Shown: one piece after another, positions 20,422 through 29,957 of the stretch
Numbering within the stretch: position 1 is the stretch's first letter
Layout of the letters: the number at the start of each line of letters is the position of its first letter
Origin: Embleya hyalina
GTDB taxonomy: Bacteria > Actinomycetota > Actinomycetes > Streptomycetales > Streptomycetaceae
Assembly (NCBI RefSeq): GCF_003967355.1
Contig: NZ_BIFH01000015.1
Span: forward strand, 562,888-626,887
Length of the DNA stretch: 64,000 nt
Direction of reading: 5' to 3'
Made by a program: the position numbers and the translations under genes
The notes under the pieces: generated by a model
What the model was told of the DNA's origin: nothing
Database searches by the model: none
Seen by the model: the letters and a program-made list of their open reading frames with translations, nothing else

Positions 20422-21087
20422 GTGGAATTCCAAGCTGTCAACGTCCTCGACGCGACGTCCCTCATCTCGACGTTCGGACTCATCGGCATCCTCGCGATCA
20501 TCTTCGCCGAGACGGGTCTGCTGGTCGGGTTCTTCTTCCCCGGCGACTCGATGCTGTTCCTGGCCGGCGTCGCCGCGTCCTCGTCGGCGGACGAGATCGT
20601 CGGCACGTCCATCTCGCTGCCCTGGCTGCTCGTCGGGGCACCGCTGTGTGCGATCGCCGGTGCCCAGTTCGGCCACTTCCTGGGGGCCCGCTACGGCACG
20701 AAGATGTTCAGCAAACCGGACTCGAAGCTGTTCAAGACCGAGTACGTGACCAAGGCCGAGCAGTACTTCGAGAAGTTCGGCCCGGCCAAGGCGGTGCTGC
20801 TCGCCCGGTTCATCCCGATCGTCCGCACCTTCCTGAACCCGGTCGCCGGGGTGCTGGAGATGCCCGCCCGGACGTTCTTCCTCTGGAACGTCATCGGCGG
20901 CCTCGTGTGGACCGACGGCATCATCCTGCTCGGCTACAAGCTCGGTGACACGATCGGCAGCAGCATCGACAAATACCTGTTGCCGGGCGTTTTCGTCATC
21001 GTGCTCATCTCGGTGCTGCCGATCATCATCGAGGTCGTGCGCAGCAAGCGGGAGGCGAAGCGCGAAGCGGCTTCCTCGGGTAACTGA
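20422..21087 (+). CDS. DedA-family membrane protein
   Basis: A 221-aa integral membrane protein of the DedA/SNARE-associated superfamily, whose members include undecaprenyl-phosphate and phospholipid transporters. The hallmarks are an early ETGLLVGFFFPGDSMLFLAG segment with the acidic reentrant motif, GAQFGHFLGARYG, and RFIPIVRTFLNPVAG with the conserved Arg. The C-terminus is basic. It starts at GTG 20422. A U-tract terminator follows. Confidence 0.92.
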   Translation: MEFQAVNVLDATSLISTFGLIGILAIIFAETGLLVGFFFPGDSMLFLAGVAASSSADEIVGTSISLPWLLVGAPLCAIAGAQFGHFLGARYGTKMFSKPDSKLFKTEYVTKAEQYFEKFGPAKAVLLARFIPIVRTFLNPVAGVLEMPARTFFLWNVIGGLVWTDGIILLGYKLGDTIGSSIDKYLLPGVFVIVLISVLPIIIEVVRSKREAKREAASSGN

Positions 21088-21102
21088 ACACATACGCTCC
21101 GA

Positions 21103-21136
21103 AGCGGCGGTGCGCATTGGCGCGCCGCCGCTTTTT
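21103..21136 (+). terminator. Rho-independent terminator after DedA gene
   Basis: A 12-bp stem (21103-21114 with 21121-21132, one G-U) is followed by TTTTT. Confidence 0.85.
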
Positions 21137-21592
21137 GTCGTCCCGGAGGATGTTCCGGGTACGGCACCGGCAATTGATCGGAATGAAATACGCGGGCGTA
21201 CAACCTTTCCGGCTCGCCGTGCGTCGGGTCGCCGGACGGTCGGGGCAATGCGAAACACCCCGCCCCCGGACGGGGACCGGGAGCGGGGTGGACTCGGTAC
21301 CGGCGGTGGCCGGGGCGGTGCCGTCCTCGGCGCCGCCCCGGCCACCGCCGGAGCGGCTGCGGGGACGGCGTCGAAGAAGAAGGTGGCCGCCGGGTCGGAC
21401 GGGGAACCGACCCGGCGGCCCGAGGGGAAAGAGCAGAGTGTTCAACGCCCCGATCGGCACAGGACGACTCGGCCGCGAGAGCGCGGCGAGCGCATGCAGG
21501 GCGGCATACACGACGAATTCATACTTCCCCCCCGGGAAGTCCGGTCGACGGATGCGCCGACGTCGGAACTGGTTCGACAATATCCGAGACCG

Positions 21593-21645
21593 CGAAAAAA
21601 GCAATGGCCGTCCCATGAATGCGCAAGGCATCACACGGGACGGCC
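21593..21645 (-). terminator. Rho-independent terminator after pyrE
   Basis: Read on minus: a 9-bp stem (21637-21645 with 21606-21614) containing a small inner hairpin, then TTGCTTTTTTC. It lies 26 bp past the pyrE stop. Confidence 0.8.
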
Positions 21646-21671
21646 GACGGCGGAATGCGCGAGCGGGGCGG

Positions 21672-22211
21672 CTAATTCAGTTCGAGGTCTTCCAGGTGGT
21701 AGGCGACCCGATACTCGAGGCCGGCCTTTTCCACGGTGGGCGCGGCACCGCGCTCGACGATCACCGCGACCGCGACGACCTCGGCGCCGGCCTCGCGCAG
21801 GGCCTCGACGGCGGTCAGCACCGAGCCGCCCGTGGTGGAGGTGTCCTCGACCGCGAGCACCCGCCGGCCCCGCACGTCCGGGCCCTCGATCCGGCGCTGC
21901 AGGCCGTGCGCCTTGCCGGCCTTGCGCACCACGAACGCGTCCAGCCTGCGGCCCTGCGCGGCGGCGGCGTGCAGCATCGCCCCGGCGACCGGGTCGGCGC
22001 CCAGGGTCAGTCCGCCGACCGCGTCGAAGTCCAGGTCGGCGGTGAGGTCGAGCATGACCTTGCCGACCAGCGGCGCGGCCTCGCCGTCCAGGGTGATCCG
22101 GCGCAGGTCGACGTAGTAGTCCGCCTCCCGACCGGAGGACAGGACGACCCGGCCGTGCACGACGGCCTTGGTCTTGATCTGTTCGAGCAGCGCATCACGG
22201 TCGGAGGTCAT
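21672..22211 (-). CDS. pyrE: Orotate phosphoribosyltransferase
   Basis: PyrE adds PRPP to orotate to make OMP in pyrimidine synthesis. The 179-aa protein has the type I PRTase PRPP loop VLAVEDTSTTGGS (118-130) and the catalytic-loop region VVRKAGKAHG (94-103). The N-terminal FSSG-like segment VVLSSGREADYYVDLRR is as in other OPRTases. It stands alone rather than in the pyr operon, which is usual for Streptomyces. Confidence 0.95.
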   Translation of the reverse strand: MTSDRDALLEQIKTKAVVHGRVVLSSGREADYYVDLRRITLDGEAAPLVGKVMLDLTADLDFDAVGGLTLGADPVAGAMLHAAAAQGRRLDAFVVRKAGKAHGLQRRIEGPDVRGRRVLAVEDTSTTGGSVLTAVEALREAGAEVVAVAVIVERGAAPTVEKAGLEYRVAYHLEDLELN

Positions 22212-22248
22212 GGCACGGGAGCCTATCGCCGCCGCGCACCCGGCCCGT

Positions 22249-22992
22249 TCAGGCTCGGCCGACGCGCTCGCGGCGGGCCCGCACCCGGACCAGGCGCCAG
22301 AGCACGACGGCGCCCAGCGCCGGGACCAGCACCCGGATCGCCCGGCGCGCGGCGCGGCCGCCGCCGTGTCCGACCTCGGACCACAGGTCCGCCTCGGAGC
22401 CGGGCTCGGCCGGACGCGGTGGCACGGGCCGGGTGCGGGGCGGCGTCGAGAACGGCTCGGCGAGCGGCCGGACCGGCTCGAACGGCGTGTCGGCCGCCGC
22501 CTCGGGCGCGAGTTCGTCGGCCAGCGCGGCGGCGAACAGGTCGGCCGCGCGGGCGAACGCGGCCTGCCGCGCGGCCTCGACCGAGCCGAACTCGCCCGGC
22601 TCGGCGGCGAATACGATCCGGGTCTCGCCGGCGTGCTCCGCGTCGTCGTCCTCGGCCGCGACGAGGTCGTACAGCCGCACCGTGAACTCGGCGTCGAGGC
22701 GGGCGGCCGGCGGCCCCTCGCCCCCGGCCGCGCCCGGCTCCTCGACCCCGACCACGGTCGCGATCAGCGCCAACGGCTCGGCCGCGGCGGCGAGCCGCAA
22801 CAGGCCGCGGAAGGCGACGGTGTCGGCGCCGACCCGTACCCGCCAGCGGCCGGTCAGCACGACGCCCTCGGTACCGCCGCGGACCGGTTCCTCGGGCACC
22901 AGGCCCGGAATGCACCGCCCAAGGCGTTCGGCGTCGTGGAAGGTCTCCCAGACAGATCGGACCGGGATCGGCACGACGACTTCGTACTGCAT
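22249..22992 (-). CDS. SRPBCC (CoxG/START-like) protein with C-terminal membrane anchor
   Basis: A 247-aa protein. Residues 1-150 form an SRPBCC-type lipid/hydrophobe-binding fold (MQYEVVVPIPVRSVWETFHD, RCIPGLVPEEPV) like CoxG. A Pro-rich linker follows at 165-205, and a C-terminal helix (RVLVPALGAVVLWRLVRV) could anchor it in the membrane with a basic tail. GGGGGAGAA is directly upstream of ATG 22992. The ligand is unknown. It precedes pyrE by 37 bp on the same strand. Confidence 0.8.
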   Translation of the reverse strand: MQYEVVVPIPVRSVWETFHDAERLGRCIPGLVPEEPVRGGTEGVVLTGRWRVRVGADTVAFRGLLRLAAAAEPLALIATVVGVEEPGAAGGEGPPAARLDAEFTVRLYDLVAAEDDDAEHAGETRIVFAAEPGEFGSVEAARQAAFARAADLFAAALADELAPEAAADTPFEPVRPLAEPFSTPPRTRPVPPRPAEPGSEADLWSEVGHGGGRAARRAIRVLVPALGAVVLWRLVRVRARRERVGRA

Positions 22993-23080
22993 CCGTTCTC
23001 CCCCGTTCGTGGCGACGGGCCGCCGTCCGACGACGCGCCCGCGCACCGACCCGGACGGTCGGTGTGTACCGCCCACCCCA

Positions 23081-24940
23081 TCACATCCGCCGGTGCCGCC
23101 CGGTCGGTGCGTCGGGGTCGATCACCCTCGGCAGCGCCTCCGGGTCCGGGGCCGGGCGCGCCGGCTCCTCGGGCAACCACAACCGGCGAGCCCTCGGGTA
23201 GGCGACGGGCGCCACGATCACCGCGAACAACACGGTGGCGCCGGCCAGCGCGACCGCGGCTCCCGCCGGCCCCGAGCCGAGCGTGTGCGCACACCAGCGG
23301 GCCAGGAGCCAGGAGCCGCCCGCCGCACCGGCGGAGACCAGCGCCAGGCCCAGGTGGGTGCGCGCCACCCGGACCGTGTCCAGGCCGCGCAGCTTCCGGC
23401 GCAGCACCCGGGCCAGCCACACCAGGCCGATCACCTGCGCGACGCTGTATCCGGCGGCCATCCCGGTGACCGCCCACTCGGCGGGCAGCGTCCAGTAGGC
23501 GATCAGCGAGAACAACGCGCCGGCCAGGGTCATCGCCGCGTTGGCCCAGAACGGCGTGCGGGCGTCCTGTACCGCGTACAGGCCGCGCTGGATCAGGTAT
23601 TGCCCCGAGTAGGCGATCAGTCCGGGTGCGAACGCGGTCAACATCAGGCCCATCGCCCGGGTGTCCGCCTCGGTGGTGATGCCGTGTTGGAAGACCACCG
23701 CGGTCACCTGCGGGCCGAGGGCGAGGAACAGGAACGACACCGGCACGATCACCAGCGCGTTCAGCCGCAGGCCCCGGGAGACCAACGCGCGGACCGTGGC
23801 GGGGTGTCCGTCGGCCGCCGCACGGCTGATCCGGGGCATCAGCATGGTCGCGATCGACACGGTGACCACGCCGTGCGGTACGACCCAGAGCAGTTGCGCG
23901 TTGGCGTAGGCGGTGTAGCCCACGCCGTGGCCGAGACCGGACTTCACCGCCTTGTCGGACACCTCGACCGCGAGCCGGGTCACCAGCCAGTAGCCCAGTT
24001 GCGAGACGCCGACCATGGCGACCGCCCAGCCGGCCATCCGCAGCGGCGCGCCCAGGCCGTGGCCGCGCCAGTCGAAGCGGGGCCGAAAGCGCACGCCCGC
24101 CGCGCGCAGGTACGGCACCAGGGTCAGCGCCTGTACGACGATGCCGAGTGTGGTGCCCAGGCCGAGGAGGCGGACCTGCGCCGGGGTGATGCCCTGCGCG
24201 TCCCGCACGTCGTGCGCGACCAGCAGGAAGGACCCGAAGACCGCGATCACCACGACGTTGTTCAGGATCGGCGTCCAGGCCATCGGCCCGAACCGCCCGC
24301 GCGCGTTGAGTACTTCGCCGACCAGCGCGAACATGCCGTAGAAGAGGATCTGCGGCAGGCACATCCGGGCCAGCGCGACGGTCAGTGTGCGCTGGGCGCC
24401 GTCGTAGTCCGCGTAGGCGGACACGATCGCGGGCGCCGCGAGCACGCCGGCGAGGGTGAGCACGAGCAGCAGGCAGCCCACCGCGGTGAGCAGCCGGTCG
24501 GTGTACCCGGCCCCGCCGTCCGCGTCGCGCCGGGCCGCGCGCACCAGTTGCGGCACCAGGACCGAGTTGAGCGCGCCGCCGACGAGCAGGATGTAGAGGA
24601 TGTTGGGCACCGTGTTGGCCACGTTGTAGCCGTCGGCGAACAGGCCGGTGCCCAGCGCCGCGACCACGGTGGCGCTGCGGGCGAACCCGGTCAGGCGGGA
24701 GACCGCGGAGCCGAGCGCCAGGTTCGCGCCGCCGCGCAGCACCGATCGGCCGCCCGCCTTCTCGGTTCCGCCCCCCTGGCCCCGGCCCGGCGCCCGCTCG
24801 ATCGAGCGCGCGGGTGCGTCCGCCGGCGTCTCGGACGCGGGCGGGCGATCCTCCGCACGAGCGTGCCGGCCCCCCGGTCGGCCCGAGACGACATGGCTCA
24901 CAAACGTCTCCAATTCGGCCGCGTTCGGGGTTTCGGACAT
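23081..24940 (-). CDS. murJ: MurJ-family lipid II flippase (MviN)
   Basis: A 619-aa integral membrane protein with many helices. MurJ exports the lipid-linked peptidoglycan precursor. The conserved entry SAVSRLTGFARSATVVAALG (about 85-104) and NVANTVPNILYILLVGGALN, which hold MurJ's essential arginines and cavity, are intact. Residues 1-75 are a hydrophilic Arg/Pro/Ala-rich cytoplasmic tail, common in actinobacteria. Start ATG 24940 has GGGGGA just upstream. The longer open frame to 26239 is antisense to the next gene. It is divergent from a femX-like gene. Confidence 0.9.
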   Translation of the reverse strand: MSETPNAAELETFVSHVVSGRPGGRHARAEDRPPASETPADAPARSIERAPGRGQGGGTEKAGGRSVLRGGANLALGSAVSRLTGFARSATVVAALGTGLFADGYNVANTVPNILYILLVGGALNSVLVPQLVRAARRDADGGAGYTDRLLTAVGCLLLVLTLAGVLAAPAIVSAYADYDGAQRTLTVALARMCLPQILFYGMFALVGEVLNARGRFGPMAWTPILNNVVVIAVFGSFLLVAHDVRDAQGITPAQVRLLGLGTTLGIVVQALTLVPYLRAAGVRFRPRFDWRGHGLGAPLRMAGWAVAMVGVSQLGYWLVTRLAVEVSDKAVKSGLGHGVGYTAYANAQLLWVVPHGVVTVSIATMLMPRISRAAADGHPATVRALVSRGLRLNALVIVPVSFLFLALGPQVTAVVFQHGITTEADTRAMGLMLTAFAPGLIAYSGQYLIQRGLYAVQDARTPFWANAAMTLAGALFSLIAYWTLPAEWAVTGMAAGYSVAQVIGLVWLARVLRRKLRGLDTVRVARTHLGLALVSAGAAGGSWLLARWCAHTLGSGPAGAAVALAGATVLFAVIVAPVAYPRARRLWLPEEPARPAPDPEALPRVIDPDAPTGRHRRM

Positions 24941-25078
24941 GCTCCCCCGTTGTCTGAGTGCCTGGGAGGCCACTTCCGTTGCATCCGAATTTGTTGGTGA
25001 CGAAACCGTTCGCCCACGGGCTCTAAGGGTTTGCGGGGCTACCCCACCCGCATCACTCCGTCCCCTAGGAGACGTCCC

Positions 25079-26272
25079 GTGGTCACGCTGCTTCCGGCGC
25101 CGCCCGCCCGACCTTCCGTCACCGCAGTGCCCGCCGGCTCCGTCGCGCCCGCCGGGCCGGCCGACCGGGCGTTGCGGGTCGCCCCGCTGACCGAGGACGC
25201 GCACCTCGCGCACCTCGACGGGCGCGGCGACGCGGGGTTCCTGCAGTACCCCTCGTGGGCCGTGGTCAAGGAGGCGTGGCGCAGCGAGGGCATCGGCTGG
25301 TTCGACGCGAACGGCGCCGTGGTCGGCACGGCCCTGGTGCTGTACCGCAAGATGCCCAAGGTGCCGTACTGGTTCGCGTACCTCCCCGAGGGTCCGGTGA
25401 TCGACTGGGCCGACCCGAACCCGCAGCGCTGGCTGGCGCCGCTGATCGAACACATGCGTGCCCGGCACGTGTTCACCGTGCGGATGGGCCCACCGCTGGC
25501 CCACCGGCGCTGGCAGGCGCAGACCGTCAAGGACGCGGTCCGGCACGGGCTCAAGCACCTGGATCGGGTCACCCCGGACGAGATCGACCCGCTCGGGGCG
25601 ACGGTCGCGCTGCGACTGGGCGACCTGGGGTGGCGGGCCTCGGGCGACGGCGCGGACGCGCAGCCCCGGTACACCTTCGAGCTGCCGTTCGAGGGGCGGG
25701 CCCTGGACCAGGTCAAGGCGGGCTTCAACCAGGAGTGGAAGCGCGCGATCGCCAAGGCGGGCAAGGCCGGCGTGGACATCACCGTGGGCGGCTACGAGGA
25801 CCTGCCCGCGTTCTTCGACCTGCTCCAGGTGACCGAGCGCCGCAACGGGTTCCGGCTGGGCCGCGAACTCCCGTACTACCAGCGGCAGTACCGGGCGCTG
25901 AACACCGAGGCGGCGGGTCGGATGAAGCTGTATCTGGCCCGGTTCGAGGACCGGCTCCTGGCCGCGCACACGCTGATCACCGCGGGCGAGCGGGTCTGGT
26001 ACCAGACCGGCGCCTCCACCGACCACGGCCGAGGGGTGCGGCCCAGCCACGCGCTCCAGTGGCGGATGATCCAGGACGTGCACGAGCGCGGCATACCCGT
26101 CTACGACATGCGCGGGGTCAGTCCGGTGATCGACCCCGACGACCGGCTGTTCGGGGTGCTGCGCTGGAAGCTCGGTACGAACGGGCGCGTGGTGGAGAAC
26201 CTGGGCGAGTGGGAGTACCCGGTGCAGCCCGCGCTGCACAAGGCGTTCCGCGCCTACATGTCGATCCGCTGA
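25079..26272 (+). CDS. femX: FemX/FemAB-family peptidyltransferase (lipid II interpeptide bridge)
   Basis: A 397-aa Fem-type aminoacyltransferase. It has two GNAT-like halves; landmarks are GDAGFLQYPSWAVVKEAW, FNQEWKRAIAKAGKAGVDI, ERRNGFRLGRELPYYQ and YDMRGVSPVIDPDD with FGVLRWKLGTNG. In Streptomyces, whose bridge is a single glycine, FemX uses Gly-tRNA to add it to lipid II. Being divergent from murJ fits a cell-wall precursor role. AGGAG lies upstream of GTG 25079. The exact amino acid is inferred. Confidence 0.85.
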   Translation: MVTLLPAPPARPSVTAVPAGSVAPAGPADRALRVAPLTEDAHLAHLDGRGDAGFLQYPSWAVVKEAWRSEGIGWFDANGAVVGTALVLYRKMPKVPYWFAYLPEGPVIDWADPNPQRWLAPLIEHMRARHVFTVRMGPPLAHRRWQAQTVKDAVRHGLKHLDRVTPDEIDPLGATVALRLGDLGWRASGDGADAQPRYTFELPFEGRALDQVKAGFNQEWKRAIAKAGKAGVDITVGGYEDLPAFFDLLQVTERRNGFRLGRELPYYQRQYRALNTEAAGRMKLYLARFEDRLLAAHTLITAGERVWYQTGASTDHGRGVRPSHALQWRMIQDVHERGIPVYDMRGVSPVIDPDDRLFGVLRWKLGTNGRVVENLGEWEYPVQPALHKAFRAYMSIR

Positions 26273-26297
26273 GCGGGTGGGCCACTCGCGGGCCGGG

Positions 26298-27884
26298 CTA
26301 CTCGCGGGCGTAGTCGGCGATGCGCGGGTCGTTCAGGGTGGACGGCGGCACCTCCACCCGCGCCTCGTGCGGCGGGAACACGCTCGCGAGGGCCGCGCGG
26401 TCGGCGGCGAGGAACGGTACGACCGCCGGGTCCGGCGCGTCGTCGGCCGGCCGCGGCGCGGCCCCGGGCACGAGCGCGAGCGCGGCGAGCAGGAAGCCCC
26501 GATCCGCCGGGCCCGGCACGGTGATCCGGTAGGGCAGCGTGCGCAGCCCGGCGGCGCGCAGGCCCGCGTCGGCGCACCAGAACGCCCGGGGGTGCGCGTC
26601 GGGCGCGGGCGCGCGCACCACGATCCGGCCCGCCGGGCGCAGCACGGTGCGGGCCAGGCCGTAGAACTCCTGCGTGTACAGACGCGCGCCGGCGCCGACG
26701 GTGGGCCCGGGCAGGTCGGCGACCACCACGTCGAAGCGCTGGGCGGTCGCCCGTACCCACGCGAAGGCGTCCGCACCGACCACCCGCACCCGGGGGTCGG
26801 CGAACGCGTCGCCGGCGAGGGCGCGCAGGGCGGGATCGGTGCGGGCGGGCGCGGTCTCGGCGACGTGTGCGACCACGACCACCACGTCGCGCACCGCCGC
26901 GTAGCGCAGCACCTCGCGCAGGGCCAGCCCGTCGCCCCCGCCGAGCACGAGCACCCGTTCGTGTCGGCCGGCCATCGCCGGGTGCACCAGCGCCTGGGCG
27001 GTCTCGCTCGCCCCCGCGGCCGCCACCCGGCGCTCGCCGGCCACGTACATCTCGGGGCCGGCGGCGGTGCGGGTGACCACCACGTCCCCGCGGGCGGACA
27101 CCACGTCGCCGTCGTAGAGGGCGTCGCGCGCGGCCCGTTCGAAGGCGGGCGTGTACAGCCAGGTCCCGGCGAGCAGGGCGAGCACGGCACCCACCGCGGC
27201 GTACATGCCCACCCGTGAGCGCACCGGCAGGTCGGCCCGGAACAACCACAACACCACGAGCGCGCCGGCGATCGCGTTGACCATGCCCGCGAGCACCACG
27301 GTGCGCAGTTGGCCCAGGTGCGGCAGAAGCAGGAACGGGAAGAGCAGGCCGCCGACCAGCGCGCCCACGTAGTCGGCCGCGAACAGGTCGGCCACCGCGC
27401 TGCCCGCCTCCTGCGGCCGGATCCGCTGGACGAGGGTCATCAGCAGCGGGATCTCGGCGCCGATCAGCAGCCCGAGCACGGCCGCGACGGCGATCATCGG
27501 CCAGCGGTAGACGTCGTACCAGGCGAACCCGGCGAACAGCACGGTCGCGCACATCCCGCCGCACGCGGCGAGCAGGATCTCGGCGGCCAGGAACGCGGGT
27601 GCCGCGCGGCGCACGAACGGCTTGGCGACGAGCGCGCCGACGCCCATCGCGAAGACCATCACCGACAACACGATCGAGGTCTCCACCACCGGATCACCCC
27701 CCAGCGTGCCGCCGAGCGTGGCCAGCGCGAGTTCGTAGACCAGGCCGCAGGCCGCGCAGACGAGGACGGCGAGCAGGACCACGAATCGCGCGGGCCCGGG
27801 GGCGATCGCGGTGGAGGGGGACCGGGCGGCCGACGCGCGCACGATCGTGGCGGCGCGCGGCGCTGGGGAGTTCACCCGGAGCAC
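26298..27884 (-). CDS. Membrane-bound spermidine synthase-like protein
   Basis: A 528-aa protein: about seven membrane helices (25-215), then a soluble aminopropyltransferase-type Rossmann domain (about 235-470). The glycine-rich loop VLVLGGGDGLALREVLRY is intact. Two positions usually acidic are not: the segment after beta-2 reads VVVAHVAE instead of a VDLD-like motif, and VVADLPGPT replaces DLPDP. Classical polyamine synthesis is therefore doubtful. The start at 27884 is uncertain; GTG 27875 is an alternative. It is convergent with femX and followed upstream by DUF2617. Confidence 0.8.
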   Translation of the reverse strand: MLRVNSPAPRAATIVRASAARSPSTAIAPGPARFVVLLAVLVCAACGLVYELALATLGGTLGGDPVVETSIVLSVMVFAMGVGALVAKPFVRRAAPAFLAAEILLAACGGMCATVLFAGFAWYDVYRWPMIAVAAVLGLLIGAEIPLLMTLVQRIRPQEAGSAVADLFAADYVGALVGGLLFPFLLLPHLGQLRTVVLAGMVNAIAGALVVLWLFRADLPVRSRVGMYAAVGAVLALLAGTWLYTPAFERAARDALYDGDVVSARGDVVVTRTAAGPEMYVAGERRVAAAGASETAQALVHPAMAGRHERVLVLGGGDGLALREVLRYAAVRDVVVVVAHVAETAPARTDPALRALAGDAFADPRVRVVGADAFAWVRATAQRFDVVVADLPGPTVGAGARLYTQEFYGLARTVLRPAGRIVVRAPAPDAHPRAFWCADAGLRAAGLRTLPYRITVPGPADRGFLLAALALVPGAAPRPADDAPDPAVVPFLAADRAALASVFPPHEARVEVPPSTLNDPRIADYARE

Positions 27885-27984
27885 GCTAGGCGCGGAGCGC
27901 GCGGGGGGCGCCGAACGCGCCGACGGTTCACCCGATCCGACTACGCGTCGCGGGTGGGTGCGCCGGGTCCGCGCCCGAGCGGCC

Positions 27985-28491
27985 TCACATCGCGCGGCTC
28001 CGGGTGCTCACGATCCGGCATTCCTGCGGATACGTGTGCCACGTGGACCAGACCACGCCCGCCCCGCAGCGCTCCACCACGATCGCGGTGACCGCGTGGG
28101 GCAGCCCCGGATACTCGCCGATCAGGCCGTATCGGTGCCCGGTGGCCAGCGCGACGATCTCGCGCACCCGGGCCGCGAACACGGTGTCGCCGAGTTGCCG
28201 GGTCAGCGCGGTGAACTCGTACTCCCACCGACCGAGCCGGGTCGCCGCGCGGGCGGGCAACGGGGCGGCCGCGCCCGGCACGCACGCGACCGTCTCGGAC
28301 ACCGGCTCGGCCCCGCCCGGCTCGGGGGCGATCAGCACCTGGTGCGAGGCGCCGAGCAGGCGCAGGTCCAGCTTCAGTCCTTCGAGGTCGATGTCGCGCG
28401 CGGCCAACGCGGGAAGCGGCGGCATGCCCAGGCACCAGCCGAGGGCGTCCGCGCGGGTGTCGGTGTACGTGGTGGTGAGTGTGGCGTGCAT
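27985..28491 (-). CDS. DUF2617-family protein
   Basis: A 168-aa soluble protein (MHATLTTTYTDTRADALGWC, LDLRLLGASHQVLI, LATGHRYGLIGEYPGLPHAVT, CGAGVVWSTWHTYPQE). DUF2617 genes commonly sit beside the membrane spermidine-synthase-like gene in Streptomyces, as here, so they probably work together; the function is unknown. Confidence 0.85.
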   Translation of the reverse strand: MHATLTTTYTDTRADALGWCLGMPPLPALAARDIDLEGLKLDLRLLGASHQVLIAPEPGGAEPVSETVACVPGAAAPLPARAATRLGRWEYEFTALTRQLGDTVFAARVREIVALATGHRYGLIGEYPGLPHAVTAIVVERCGAGVVWSTWHTYPQECRIVSTRSRAM

Positions 28492-28722
28492 TTCTCGCGC
28501 TCATCTGTCCGGGCAACGGGGAACACCCTCGGGAGGCTCCCGGGGCGACAATCGGCTGCAAACCAGGGGACATGACTCACCGTAGGTGCCCGAAGGCACA
28601 CCGTCGTCACCCACGCAGGTGAAAGGCAATCACACGAACGGGTGAAGGGCGCCCTGTGAGCGGCGGGGTGTCGCAGGCGAGGATGGGCCCGAAGAGCCGA
28701 CCCTCGCGAAGGAGCCGTACGG

Positions 28723-29874
28723 ATGAACCGACCCCTGTTGGCCAGACACCTGGACGGCCTCGGCACGACGATCTTCGCCGAGATGTCCGCCCTCGCGCGC
28801 ACCACGGGCGCGATCAACCTCGGCCAGGGTTTCCCCGACACCGACGGCCCGGCGGAGGTGATCGAGGCGGCCGTCGCGGCGATGCGCGACGGGGCGAATC
28901 AGTACCCGCCCGGCGACGGTATCCCGGATCTACGGCTGGCCGTGGCGGAGCACCGGCAGCGCTTCCACCGGCAGACGTTCGACCCGGACGGCGAGGTGCT
29001 GATCACCACCGGCGCCACCGAGGCGATCGCCGCCGCGCTGCTCGCGCTGCTCGAACCGGGCGACGAGGTGATCGCGCTCGAACCGTTCTACGACTCGTAC
29101 GCGGCCTGCATCGCGATGGCCGGCGCCCGCCGGGTGGGCGTCACCCTGCGCCCTCCGCACTTTCGTCCGGACCTCGACGAACTGCGCGCGGCGGTCACCG
29201 ACCGCACCCGGGTGATCATGCTCAACACCCCGCACAACCCGACCGGCACGGTGCTCACCCGGGCCGAGTTGGAGGCGATCGCCGCCGTCGCGATCGAGCA
29301 CGACCTGATCGTGGTCACCGACGAGGTGTACGAACACCTGGTCTACACCGGCGAGCACATCCCGATCTCGACCCTGCCGGGCATGCGCGAGCGCACCGTC
29401 ACCATCTCCTCGGCGGGCAAGACGTTCTCGTTCACCGGCTGGAAGGTCGGCTGGGTGTGCGCGCCGAGGGAGCTGATCGCGGCGGTGCGCACGACCAAGC
29501 AGTTCCTGACCTACACCTCGGGCGCCCCGTTCCAGCCCGCGATCGCACACGCGCTGCGCCTGCCGGACACGTACTTCGACGGGCTGCGCGAGGACCTGCG
29601 GCACAAGCGCGACCTGCTCGGCGGCGGACTGCGGGCGGCCGGACTGACCGTGTACGAGCCGCAGGGCACCTACTTCACCACCACCGACATCACCCCGCTC
29701 GGCTACGCCGACGGCCTCGACTTCTGCCGCAAACTGCCCGAACTGCGCGGCGTGGTGGCGATCCCCGAGGTGGTCTTCTTCGACAACGTGGAGGTGGGCC
29801 GCCCCCTGGTCCGCTTCGCCTTCTGCAAACGCGTCGAGGTCCTGGAGGAGGCCGCCAAGCGGCTCGCCGGCTGA
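28723..29874 (+). CDS. Class I/II PLP-dependent aminotransferase
   Basis: A 383-aa fold-type I aminotransferase. Visible are NTPHNPTG (168-175), VTDEVYEHLVY with Asp200, PLP lysine Lys233 in SSAGKTFSFTGWK, and the C-terminal carboxylate-binding Arg in VRFAFCK. It resembles aspartate / kynurenine / N-succinyl-DAP aminotransferases (YbdL-like), and the substrate cannot be chosen. GGAG precedes ATG 28723. The 230-bp spacer to DUF2617 shows no clear operator. Confidence 0.9.
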   Translation: MNRPLLARHLDGLGTTIFAEMSALARTTGAINLGQGFPDTDGPAEVIEAAVAAMRDGANQYPPGDGIPDLRLAVAEHRQRFHRQTFDPDGEVLITTGATEAIAAALLALLEPGDEVIALEPFYDSYAACIAMAGARRVGVTLRPPHFRPDLDELRAAVTDRTRVIMLNTPHNPTGTVLTRAELEAIAAVAIEHDLIVVTDEVYEHLVYTGEHIPISTLPGMRERTVTISSAGKTFSFTGWKVGWVCAPRELIAAVRTTKQFLTYTSGAPFQPAIAHALRLPDTYFDGLREDLRHKRDLLGGGLRAAGLTVYEPQGTYFTTTDITPLGYADGLDFCRKLPELRGVVAIPEVVFFDNVEVGRPLVRFAFCKRVEVLEEAAKRLAG

Positions 29875-29913
29875 GACCGGCCCGCCCGGGCGCGGACCCG
29901 GGGTGGTCCGATG

Positions 29914-29946
29914 GCGTGTGGGGGACGATCGGCGGCCCCCACACGC
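29914..29946. terminator. Bidirectional terminator hairpin
   Basis: An 11-bp stem (29914-29924 with 29936-29946) lies between convergent aminotransferase and YbjN genes. Confidence 0.7.
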
Positions 29947-29957
29947 GCGGGGTCCGG

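Larger units (their letters stand above)
21088..21671. other. DedA-pyrE spacer with several strong hairpins
   Basis: A gene-free 580-bp spacer between convergent genes. After the DedA terminator it holds stems 21256-21263/21283-21290 (8 bp), 21301-21318/21333-21350 (18 bp, with an inner 4-bp hairpin) and 21385-21398/21407-21420 (14 bp), all perfect, and then the pyrE terminator. Nothing codes convincingly. An unannotated structured RNA is possible. Confidence 0.6.

Noticed and set aside
24941-26239. N-terminal extension of murJ to more than 1000 residues
   Set aside because: The extension is antisense to the femX-like gene, and a Shine-Dalgarno marks ATG 24940.
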